Origin: Lanius collurio
Lineage: Eukaryota; Chordata; Aves; Passeriformes; Laniidae
Length of the DNA stretch: 64,000 nt
Assembly: GCA_020086605.1 (NCBI GenBank)
Contig: JACBWW010000096.1
Span: forward strand, 1 to 64,000
Direction: 5' to 3'
The position numbers were made by a program, and so were the translations under genes. The notes below the pieces were generated by a model, which was not told the origin of the DNA, searched no databases, and saw nothing but the letters and a program-made list of their open reading frames with translations. Positions 14,713 to 23,485 of this stretch are shown here, piece after piece (the stretch's first letter is position 1; each line of letters starts with the position of its first letter).

Positions 14713-15147
14713 GTTGTTCATGCTAAAAATACCAGGGCATATGGCAGCATATTTCAGCATCTTAACATACTAGGCTCCCTTGAGGACAGAAAAAAAGATG
14801 AAACTTGTGCTGTTGAGCCAGAAATAAGATTACAGAACAGTGTTGCCAGACATTCAGAGTGCTGGCAGCAAAAGCCATTAGAGGAGTCGGTGTCTTACTT
14901 TGCCTAAAGGTGTTTCAGTGGTATTTAATGGTGCTCCAAGAAATGGAAAGCAAAGCTGGTGAGAATGAGGAGCAGTAGAAGCATTTTAAAAATTAGTTGA
15001 CATTGCAGGTAGAGGAATTACACATATTGCATTTAGGATATCCACTGCTTGTACATTTACATGTACTTTCCACTTTTCCCTTGTGACTGCTTGAAATAAT
15101 CAAAATGCATATTATAATTACATGGTTTTCCAATATCCACACACAGC

Positions 15148-15250
15148 AAGTACAAGATACTTACATGTAAGTACACTGTATTTACCTATATTTTTGCATA
15201 GTTTTTAGTGTGTACTTTGTGCCACTTAATAAAAAGCATTACTCATCATT
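15148..15250 (-). repeat. Ancient repeat, left copy, inverted relative of 15532-15690
   Basis: On the minus strand it reads gtaatgctttttattaagtg then gcacaaagtacacactaaaa, against gtaacactttacaataagtg then gcactaaattacactagaac in the right copy. Over the first 24 aligned bases only about five differ. It contains a perfect 14-bp palindrome, acttacatgtaagt (15159-15172), sharing the ttacatgtaa core of the other copy. Confidence 0.45.
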
Positions 15251-15269
15251 TTTGCTGTTGCTGTTTTTC

Positions 15270-15275
15270 TTTATT
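15270..15275 (-). terminator. Candidate CADM2 polyadenylation signal AATAAA
   Basis: Minus-strand context is tctAATAAAgaaaaacag. It is one of several AATAAA hexamers downstream of the CADM2 stop. It was chosen only as an example of a distal site about 4 kb from the stop, and no cleavage evidence can be read from sequence alone. Confidence 0.25.
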
Positions 15276-15531
15276 AGACAGCTTGTTCAATTAAGAGTTC
15301 GAGTAGCTGGGATTTTTGGTATGTTCATCACAGATTACCAGTTCCTAGGAGTGTAGAGATTAGACATTTGGAGGAGTCTGGGCAAGCGGTGGGGGAAGCT
15401 GCAGCATGAACATGAAAGTTTTAAATCACCTCCTTAATTAGAGAAACGCAGTATCAGATTTATTGATGCTAATTTAATAAACTTACCTTTAATTCGAATG
15501 GAATTCTAAAGGTAAGAAGTCCATTTTCCTT

Positions 15532-15690
15532 TTGGTAACACTTTACAATAAGTGGCACTAAATTACACTAGAACTGCTATGTTACAGGGAATTACATGTA
15601 ACTACACTGTAACTGTTGAAAGAGCTACTGTACATGTGCGTACATGGTAACTTCAGTGCTGTTACAATCATGAATTACATAATTACAGAT
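15532..15690 (+). repeat. Ancient repeat, right copy, with ggtaacacttta terminus
   Basis: It begins ttggtaacactttacaataa, followed by gtggcac, and includes the perfect palindrome ttacatgtaa (15592-15601). A diverged, reverse-oriented relative lies at 15148-15250. The ggtaacacttta start resembles termini of ancient vertebrate DNA-transposon repeats. No family is named. Confidence 0.45.
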
Positions 15691-15720
15691 GATTCTGTCC
15701 TTTCTTTTCATTGAAATAGC

Positions 15721-15749
15721 TATATATATATATTTATATATATATATTA
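15721..15749 (+). repeat. TA microsatellite
   Basis: (TA)n interrupted once by TTT, about 29 bp, inside the probable CADM2 3' UTR. Confidence 0.85.
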
Positions 15750-16820
15750 TACTGCAATGAAAATACACAAGATGTTAACTTTCATGCCTCACTCAGAAAA
15801 AGTTGATTTTCTTCATGTGTTCCTTTAGAGAGGGAGTCTCAGTGCAAGACGAACCATCCTTACGTACTGTGGAAACTTTTTGAAGTGTTCTAACTTAAAC
15901 TCTGAGCCTCAAGTTAAACATCAGGTTCCTCAAACTGTCTCTTGGTTTGTCAGATGATACTAAACGAGTGGGATGATGCACCCCTTGTCCTCTGATGCAC
16001 CGCTTTCTTGTTCAAATCATGAGAATGTTCTTGAAGCATTAAAAAAAAAAAAATCTACATCAAAAAGTTTAAAAATAATCAGCAATCGACACTGTAAACA
16101 GTACACTGGCAGAAACTAGCTACCTGCTCTGGAGAAAACTACTCTGCAAGTGAGTGAGGGAGAGGATGTCACATACATTTTAGTGAAGGTGGTTCCCATT
16201 TAGAGCCTCCATTTTACACACACGCTAGGTACCTCGCACCATAATAAAAACTTTTTTGTTCCAGAATGGGAACTCGGGCAAAGGGAATGGACAACTGGCT
16301 TTTAGCCTACTTAATGTCATTAGTGCTGAGCCATGACTCTGCTTACAAAAAATGAGGGATGCCTCTTTACACCCAGTGTAGAAATTAGAACCCGTGAAGA
16401 CCAGACAGGCCTGCAAAGTGCTATCCAGGTAGAACGCTCTGTGTGGGGCTTTTCACACCTGCTGTGCACAGCTGCAAGGGACATCACCAGGTGCAAGACA
16501 ATGGAAGATCAAATGGGCTAAAAATGAGCGCATGTGAGCAGTTTCAATTGAAAGCCAATGGAAAAAAAAAAAAAAAATCCCTATTTTAACAGTACAATTT
16601 ATATCTGTTTTTTTTGCTGAGTTGAAACACTGTTTCTATGCTACTGGAGAATATGGTTTGAAATGGTTACCACAAGGCCAATCCTGCTTTGGAAGGTCCT
16701 ACCTGACCTTGGCTGGGTAATGGTTCAAGTAACAACCCTACTATTCAAGCGAGCTGGAGTTAGGAAGAATGAAGAAAGGCGTAAACACCACGCTGGTGTG
16801 GAATTCCACTTGAGCAAATA

Positions 16821-16942
16821 AGGCCCTCATCCAGGGAAGCACTTAGTTTTTAAGCATATGAACAGTGCCTTATACTCCAAGGGAACTGCTCTGACGCCTG
16901 AAGCTGACTATGTGCTTAAAAAGCTTAGTTGAACTGGGCCCC
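16821..16942. mobile_element. Decayed fold-back MITE, GTGCTTAAG type
   Basis: The left half (gccctcatccagggaagcac, then tttttaagcatatgaac) and the right half (gctgactatgtgcttaaaaa, then gttgaactgggcccc) are imperfect inverted repeats around a centre derived from ccaagggaactgctc. This fits the ancient amniote MITE with TTAAGCATGTG arms and GGGCC ends. It lies inside the probable CADM2 3' UTR, so it may be transcribed. Confidence 0.6.
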
Positions 16943-17981
16943 AGGTCCTGAAATTAAACTTTGATACTGTACTATAGCTAATGTAACTTACTGCTGTGAC
17001 AAGAACCCATATTTTTGGTATTAAACTGAATGACTTCCTTTGCCAGCCTTTTACATGTGTATGTTTTAATAGACATGAATATCTTGTAAACCTATACTAG
17101 TTTTCAATGTGTCTAGTAGCACCTACCTGGTTCTCTCAAACTACCATATTATATTAACATATTATTGCATTTTTCCACAGATGGGTATGGAGTGAACTGT
17201 AAAAACAAGCATGCAATCACATCAATGCAGACTTATTTCTTTAAAATGTCATACTGTATATGATTTATTATGTTAACACTCAACCACATCATATTATTTA
17301 TGTCTGTATATTTTGAAAAAAAGTGCTGCTTTGATTGACGTCACCCTTTTTTCTTAGAAATTAACAAGATAAATGCTTCAACAAAAACAATTAAAATACT
17401 CTAATATTGTCCTTAAAAGGTTTATATTCTTCTGATAAATAATCTGTCACAGCACCTTTATCTTCCATTTTACCATACCACATGATGTCTTACTCCAAAT
17501 TCTCCCTTCCCCACACAAAAATAAAATCCCAGGAGAAAGTCCTTTACAGCAGACCATCATGCTTTTATGCTTCACAAACACATCAACCAGAGAGAAATAC
17601 TTCTTTTGTCAAAGGTGCAAAACACAGGAGCAAAGCGAGCTCCAACTAGACTAACTTGCGTTCTCCAGTGTAGAATCTTTTCCAAGACCTGTTATGGCAA
17701 CCTTTTCTTTTCATTGGAAGAGGAAATAAGCCAAGGGCTTACAGTGTTTTGTTGTCATATTTAAGAGCATGTGATTTTTCAGCTGTCAATTACACAAAAA
17801 AATTTCAGAAATAATTCAAACAGAGACTTTCACTGTGGAGCTAAAAGCATGGCAGGAATTCTCTATCATTCACGGTGACATAAGTTTGTACCTCACAAAA
17901 TGCATAGACAGGAATTTAATATAAAGAATTAGTCCATTTACTGTATACACAAAACATATATCTTTTGTTTTAACACTTCTA

Positions 17982-18052
17982 TTTTTTCTTTTTTTTTTTC
18001 TTCTTTTTTCTTTTTTTTTTTTTTTTTTTTTTTTTAGTTTTTTTTTTCTTTT
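17982..18052 (+). repeat. T-rich tract
   Basis: About 70 bp almost entirely T with occasional C, A or G. In the sense of CADM2 it is an A-rich stretch in the probable 3' UTR, about 1.3 kb past the stop. It is a likely site of internal oligo-dT priming in cDNA work. Confidence 0.85.
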
Positions 18053-19341
18053 GGCAAACCAACGTAGAGAAGCAGCTCTGGAACTGCCAAATTAAAAACT
18101 GAGAATTTTTGCAACTCAATAGTACTTTTTAAGGATAGTAATCAAATGTGGTTGTAATTTAAAACCTGAGGCTGTGCACTGGTTGTTAGCTTAAAACTAC
18201 CTTTCCATATAACATTGTGCTTCCATTGTATACCAAAGAAAAAATTAACAAGAACTAGAAAAGTTTGCTGCTGAACAGTGCTAGGACATACAGACAAAAA
18301 AATACTAATACATGTTATCTACTCAGAATATTGATTTGAGTCATATCTAAAGGGATATAATGGACATTAGAAAATGCTTACTTGTGACTGACTTAGCTAC
18401 TGCCAAAAAAGTTGAATATGTATCAAATAAAGTTTAACTGAATTTATTATATGCACTATATACAGATACTAAAATGCCTTGCAATTGTGCCCCATGAATA
18501 CATCAAATTTGAGTAGGCAGGTGAGTTTATGTTTAGCAAATAAATTATAAAAACATAAATTACTCAGAAAGTTCTCTAATTTTTGTGATCCCAAAAGCGA
18601 GTAAAAGGGCAGGACAAATTGTTTCAAAAGAAGCTCTATTACCTAACTTTGCAGTATAGCTATTCATCGTGTTTTCACCATTGAAACATGGCACAGTTGT
18701 CAAGGTACCATTTAAATCATAACAAAGCAAAGCAAAACAAAACAAAAACTTCACTGAGGTGATCTTATTTTCCACCAAATCCAAGCATACAGGAAACTAT
18801 ACTAAACAGATTTCAATTTGTGTTTCCAAGGGTGTATGTTTCAAAAACAAGTTGCTTTTTGAATTATAGATAGACAGGTACAAAATACTCTTTGTAAACC
18901 TCTAATCTTAGACTTAACATTTTCTGTAAGTAAATTAGGACCTTACCTAATAGTACTTGTTATGAATTTTGTTCTATGACATACTAGCAGGGACATGATA
19001 AAAGAAAACTGGAAAAGAAAGCTGCATAACACTTATATATGTAGAAAACTTGGATTAGGATGATGATTAACATTGTTAAGGCTGTATATTCAAGCACTGT
19101 ATGTTAAGAGAGCAGTGGATATGATTTTTAGGCAATAAGAAATGTCCTGCTTTATGCATGATGCTGTAATTATAGAATGATGATGTCAAGAGCTGATTGT
19201 TGGCATAAACTGGCTACTTATAGCAGGTATGTGAGTTAATAAAGATAGCAGAAGATGGCAGAAATGAACTCTGAGAAATGATAGCCAGTTTTCTCCAGCA
19301 GTCAGCCTGATAAGTAAAACTCCAAGATTCTAGCTCTGCAT

Positions 19342-19460
19342 CTAAATGAAATACTCTTTTTTCTCCTCTGCATTGACTTGGCTGCCTTCTGCATTGATAA
19401 TGGCTGTGTCGGCATCAGGTGCATCTTCAGCTCCTTTTGCTTCATTTGTTAAATATGTTC
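19342..19460 (-). CDS. CADM2: CADM2 terminal coding exon (cytoplasmic tail, stop codon)
   Basis: This exon encodes the intracellular tail of cell adhesion molecule 2, an Ig-superfamily synaptic and axonal adhesion protein. Read on the minus strand it opens with GA (completing a split Gly codon), then gives 38 residues and a TAG stop at 19342-19344. Visible parts are [20 protein letters not shown], then INAEGSQVN, then EEKKEYFI. In the CADM family the membrane-proximal [10 protein letters not shown] stretch is the FERM (protein 4.1) binding part, and the terminal EYFI is a class II PDZ ligand for MAGUK scaffolds. The acidic NAEG...[10 protein letters not shown] ending is the CADM-family signature, and [17 protein letters not shown] fits CADM2 rather than CADM1. 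The acceptor reads tcctacag, and its phase matches the donor of the transmembrane exon. No frameshift or premature stop is seen. Confidence 0.97.
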
Positions 19461-21025
19461 CTGTAGGAATCAGTACAAGAGAAAAGAAAAAAAAAAAAAA
19501 AAAGAAAAAAGATTAGGGTTCTCTTTTATACGCCGCACTATAGGAAGTACATTTCAAACAATGTTCCATTTTTTTAATGAGTGAAAAATATTTTTACACA
19601 GTTTTTAGTATACGTCATAAAGGTATGCTCAACTTTCTAATATGCTGAAGAAATATTTACACTGATAAAGGCACATATACAAACTCTAGTAGATCCAGAA
19701 CAAATTAAATAAATATTTTAATAAAACTCCACTTTATCTAACTGCAGTAATGTGCAATATATTTTTCAGTTATACAATAAGTGATAAAATCTTGGTTATT
19801 TCATGAAATAGCTATCCATCAAAAACAAAGCAATTAAAAAAAATTAGATATTCATAAATGTGCTTTTTTTTTAATGGCCACTCATTTGTATTTCTGTTTT
19901 TTCTTGATCGTATCTATGCATTAATTTTACAGAATTGTATCATAGTAGGTTCCTAGAATTATGAAACTGAAGCAGTTTCATTAACTGAACCAGCTCACTT
20001 TATACTATCACAGCTATTTTTATGCTCTGGATATGAATAAAAAGAAATGTGTGCAATAGCCAAATTTTCCTTTGTGAAAAGCATTACTTATGCTGGCATA
20101 AGATGTTCATTCAGGAAAGTAACACAAAAGAGACACACTTTCACTGGCTCATTAAAAAAAAATCCTGATTTTCTGCCATGTAGTCCAATCAAACTGAAAA
20201 GATGTTTTTATCAATTTATGTTTGCTAGGTATATCATCATCCTATCTAAAATGAAACTTACTGAACTAACACCAACACTCATCCTCTCTTGTTTCTTTTG
20301 AGGGGTGTGGCTAGGGAATCAACTTAGTTTTAGCAATAGGTCTACAAGCCACACAGAGGTTAAACCTCAAGGCATGATTTTGCTACTAACTAGGTCCTAA
20401 TGAAATCATAGAGAAGTCAGAAGTCAGTGTCACTCCATTCCTGTTATCTTTAGTGGCAGAGGGCACTGAAAATGAAGGGACCAGAATTATTTAAGGTAAA
20501 ACCACACAATAAAGTAAAGCTAGCCCCAGGAATGAACCCCTTATTCCAGTGGGATCATCGATAAAATGATTTGAAAACTCACCACCAGCTTCTAATATTC
20601 TCTTTTAAATATATACTTGAGATGTTAGCATAATCCATTAAAATGAAAAAAAATTGTTCATTCAATGCATATATATTCTGCTGAATTGATATGGTAGTTA
20701 AAACTATGAGAGCATGATGAGAAGATGTAATCAAATATCAGGAGTTAAGAGACAAAACCAAGGGCCAATCTTCCCCCTTGGTCTCTCTAAATCCCTGACT
20801 TATAAGATGACCTTGTGCATTTAACTAAATCCATGTCCTTTAGCTTAGCCAGCCCACCAGAAAACTGATTAAAATTCACAGGGACTTCTCTTGCAACTGG
20901 ACAGAGAACTAAGATTTTTTGTTTGAATCATTTAGCAGAGCAGGGAAGGTGAAAGGGAATGGCACTCCCAGGTGAAATCATGCCTTGCTTCCAGAAGTGA
21001 CTGAACTTCCACTAAATTGTCCTAC
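19461..21025 (-). other. CADM2: CADM2 last intron (1,565 bp)
   Basis: On the minus strand the intron runs from gtagga after the transmembrane exon to cctacag before the terminal exon. Near its 3' end it has a strong pyrimidine tract, seen on the plus strand as the purine run at 19480-19510 with 17 consecutive A at 19487-19503. No other exon, repeat or RNA gene was recognised in it. The small open frame at 20047-20301 on the plus strand shows no family signature. Confidence 0.9.
19480..19510 (-). promoter_or_regulatory. CADM2: Polypyrimidine tract of the CADM2 terminal-exon acceptor
   Basis: On the minus strand this is an almost pure T tract, interrupted by a few C, that begins about 20 nt upstream of the acceptor AG. 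It explains the poly-A run on the plus strand, which would otherwise look like a retroposon tail. Such tracts bind U2AF and PTB. The exact branch point was not assigned. Confidence 0.7.
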
Positions 21026-21151
21026 CTTTATGTCTTGCCAGATATCGACCAAGGAGAATTATAGAACATAGTGTTACAAAGACAACTACAGCCACTATTC
21101 CTCCTATAAGAGCGTGGTCAGGTCCAGTCTGTCCAGCCAAAGCATTTGGAT
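21026..21151 (-). CDS. CADM2: CADM2 transmembrane and juxtamembrane exon
   Basis: This 126-bp internal exon encodes 41 whole codons plus a split Asp at its start and a split Gly at its end. It begins with an extracellular linker, [14 protein letters not shown] single hydrophobic span of about 20 residues follows ([20 protein letters not shown]), then the basic stop-transfer segment GRYLARHK. The segment anchors this type I membrane protein. The GGIVAVVVF core and the RYLARHKG border are typical of CADM proteins. The minus-strand acceptor is ccctctag and the donor is AAAG/gtagga. Both ends are phase 1, so the exon joins in frame to the stalk exon (giving SIR-D-PNALAG) and to the terminal exon (giving RHK-G-TYLTN). 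If the stalk exon is skipped, the same phase is kept. Confidence 0.97.
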
Positions 21152-21792
21152 CTAGAGGGAGAGACAAAAAGCAAAAGTGGTCCTACACAGACAAAAAAAT
21201 GACCAGAAAATTCACAATACCATGTTTTATATGGATCATCCTGAAAATAGGACATTTCCCTCTTTAATATTCAGCATGGTTATTCCCACTTTTACTCCCA
21301 GTATCTTATCAACAACACAGTGCTGCTTGTATTCCCAGATTGTTAAAACCCTGAGGACATCACAGTTATGAAAAATATTACCTTATTCTTCTTTGGCAGA
21401 GGTTATTAAATGCAAAAAGGTTTCTAGCTTTGTCCTCGTCATTTTACAACTGAAAAGCTGGCCACAGCTATTTATAGAAGGAAAAACAAGGAAGTGAGGA
21501 TTGGGGATCGGCTACCATCAGCAGAATAGTGCCTGCATAATTTATAGAATTGATTCTCAGTGGGGAACCCTTATATGTTCTCTTCCTCTCATTCCTATCC
21601 TCTTGCACCAGATATAAAAAGGCAGATAAAGTGCAGCCATGCCAAGTCCCTCTGCACATGGCTGAGCCTGCATGGATTTTGTCAGATAAAGGTTTCAGGC
21701 AACCTGAAAGCTCCTCACTCAGACTCAAGCATCAGTCTGTGAATCCACTACAAACACTTGATTAACACCCAATGTGAGCAAAGTGTAATAGA

Positions 21793-22160
21793 TATCACAG
21801 AATCAGAGTCAGCTAGGATAGAAAAGATCTTTGAGATCACCAAGCCCAACCAATGAAGTAACACCACCTTATCAACCAACCGTGGCACTGAGTGCCACAT
21901 CCAGTTGCTTCTTAAACACCTCCAGAGATGGTGACTCCACCACCTCCCTGGCCAGCCCATCCCAATCACTCTTTCTGTGAAGAACTTCTTCCCAATGTCC
22001 AGCTTAAACCTCCCCTGGCCCAGCTTGCACTTTGGTGTTGCTAAACCTTATGTTGATCCAGCCTGTCCTGATCCCTCTGCAGAGCCTTCCTACCCTCCAA
22101 CAGATCAACACTCCCCCACAACTTGGTGTCACCTGCACATTTTCGAATGGCAGAGTGAAT
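21793..22160 (-). mobile_element. CR1 LINE fragment, internally deleted
   Basis: Read on the plus strand it starts with a degenerate copy of the CR1 3' end (cacagaatcag). It continues through the characteristic segment with gtgccacatccag, cacctccagagatggtgactc and gtgaagaacttcttcccaa, so the element points to the minus strand. At about 22030 it jumps directly to a more 5' CR1 segment (gatccagcctgtc, ctctgcagagccttcctacc, aacttggtgtcacctg), so several hundred bases of the usual LINE are missing. The identification rests on remembered avian CR1 sequence. It is too decayed and truncated to move. The open frames here are antisense CR1 artefacts. Confidence 0.85.
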
Positions 22161-22744
22161 TAGCAGGTTCCTTTTCCCAACTCTGTGCAGAGCACTGGGA
22201 ATACTGTCAGATTCCAGCGTCCTGCGCTTGTCATTTGCCTGTTCTGTTGTCTGATGTGTCACAAAAGTGACAAAGAGACAGTCATGGGAAATGGCACTAC
22301 TTTGGTAATTCTTCAGAGCTTTTTACAATGAACCAGTAGCTGTGACTGTTGACTCAACAGATAAATGCAGAAGAAGGTAAAAATTCAATCTGAGGATCAT
22401 GGTATGGTTCCTATTATAATGAAATTGCCTCTGCTATGAAGAAACAGCAGTTCTCTGAAGATGTTATTAACATGTACTGTACGCTGCAATCAGTCCACTC
22501 TCGCTGCTTCAAGGGCTTTTCCCTTCTAGGAGCTGTTTATATTCTTCAAATAGTTTGCAAACAACTTCTCTGCTTTGCAAAAGGGAAAGGCAGGAAAAAT
22601 ATGCTGAGAAAAGAGGGCAAGTCTGTGAAGATGACAGAAAGGCCTCTGATAATCCTGAAGAGGTGTGAGTCCCTAATACCATAATTACATTCTGCTGACC
22701 AGGACTGCTGTATGGCAGCAAGATGGATAGGTACATCTGGTAAG

Positions 22745-23485
22745 GGGACTTGATGAGGTGTAACAAGGCCAAGTGGTGCTGCTGCTCCCAGGTCAGGGCA
22801 AATCCTCCTCTCAGTCCAGGCTGAGGGATGAATGGATCCAGAGCAGCCTGGCTGAGAAGGACTTGGAGGTGCTGATGGATGAGAGGCTGGACATGAGCTG
22901 ATCTTGTGCTCTTGCAGCCCAGAAAGCCAAATATGCCCTAGGCAGCAGTCAAGGGAGGGGATTCTGCCCCTCTGAGCCAGTCTTCTGAGTGAATCCCATC
23001 TGGAGAACTGCATCCAGTTAGTTCTGGGCTTTCCAGCACAGGAAGGACCTGTTGGACTGAATCTAAGTTGATGTGAGGGATGGAGCACCTCTCCTATGAG
23101 GAAAGGCTGAGAGTATTGGTGACCATTCAGCTTGGAGAAGAGACAGCTTTGGGGTGACCTAATTGTGGCCTCCCAGTACCTGAATGGGGCTTGCAAGAAA
23201 GATGGAGAGGCACTATTTAAAAGGGTATGTAATGATAGGACAAGGGAAAATAGCTTCAAACTGAGAGTAGGTTTAGATAAGGTTTTAGGAAGAAATTTTT
23301 CACTGTGAGGGTGGTGAGGTGCTGGCACAGGCTGCCCAGAGAAGTTGTGGCTGCCCCATCCCTGGAAGTGTTCAAGGCCAGGATGGATTGAGTTCTGAGA
23401 AACCTGGTCTCAGCGGAAGGTGTCCCTGCCCATGGAATGAGATGATCTCTGTGGTCCCTTCCAGCTCAAGCCATTCTATGATTCC
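22745..23485 (+). mobile_element. CR1 LINE, 5'-truncated 3' part with ORF2 remnant
   Basis: The plus-strand sequence translates piecewise, with stops and frameshifts, into the C-terminal end of the CR1 ORF2 protein. Recognisable pieces are CNKAKWC, EKDLEVLMDERLDMS, CALAAQKAKYALG, SYEERLR and DRTRENSFKL. It ends in the typical CR1 3' terminus at 23472-23484 (attctatgattcc). The usual full-length element is about 4.5 kb, so this is the common 5'-truncated form. It lies within the CADM2 intron in antisense orientation to the gene, head-to-head with the CR1 at 21793-22160. The 260-codon minus-strand open frame across it is antisense LINE sequence, not a gene. Confidence 0.92.

Larger units (their letters stand above)
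11001..15239. other. Intergenic or distal CADM2 3' UTR, no gene found
   Basis: No coding exon is recognised. Minus-strand AATAAA hexamers at 11861-11866, 12314-12319 and 14355-14360 leave open that the longest CADM2 transcripts reach into this stretch. The notable contents are a 9-bp-arm inverted repeat at 12217-12262, a decayed fold-back MITE at 14028-14106, a CT microsatellite at 14689-14712 and the left copy of an inverted ancient repeat pair ending near 15243. Confidence 0.5.
15240..19341 (-). other. CADM2: Probable CADM2 3' untranslated region (distal end unresolved)
   Basis: This is the sequence downstream of the TAG stop on the minus strand. It is AT-rich and has no other gene. CADM2 transcripts of other vertebrates have multi-kilobase 3' UTRs, so the stop-proximal part is certainly UTR, but how far it extends is not shown. 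Candidate minus-strand AATAAA signals (TTTATT on the plus strand) occur at 18443-18448, 17264-17269, 15459-15464 and 15270-15275, and further ones near 14355, 12314 and 11861. The lower border given here is only the cleavage zone expected for the 15270 signal. A T-rich stretch and old repeats lie inside. Confidence 0.45.

Noticed and set aside
19487..19503. Poly-A run that could be a retroposon tail on the plus strand
   Set aside because: It is the polypyrimidine tract of the CADM2 terminal-exon acceptor read from the other strand.
22546..23328. Minus-strand open frame of 260 codons, the longest in the window
   Set aside because: It lies antisense to the CR1 element at 22745-23485. The sense strand carries the decayed CR1 ORF2, which explains the GC content and the lack of stops on the other strand.
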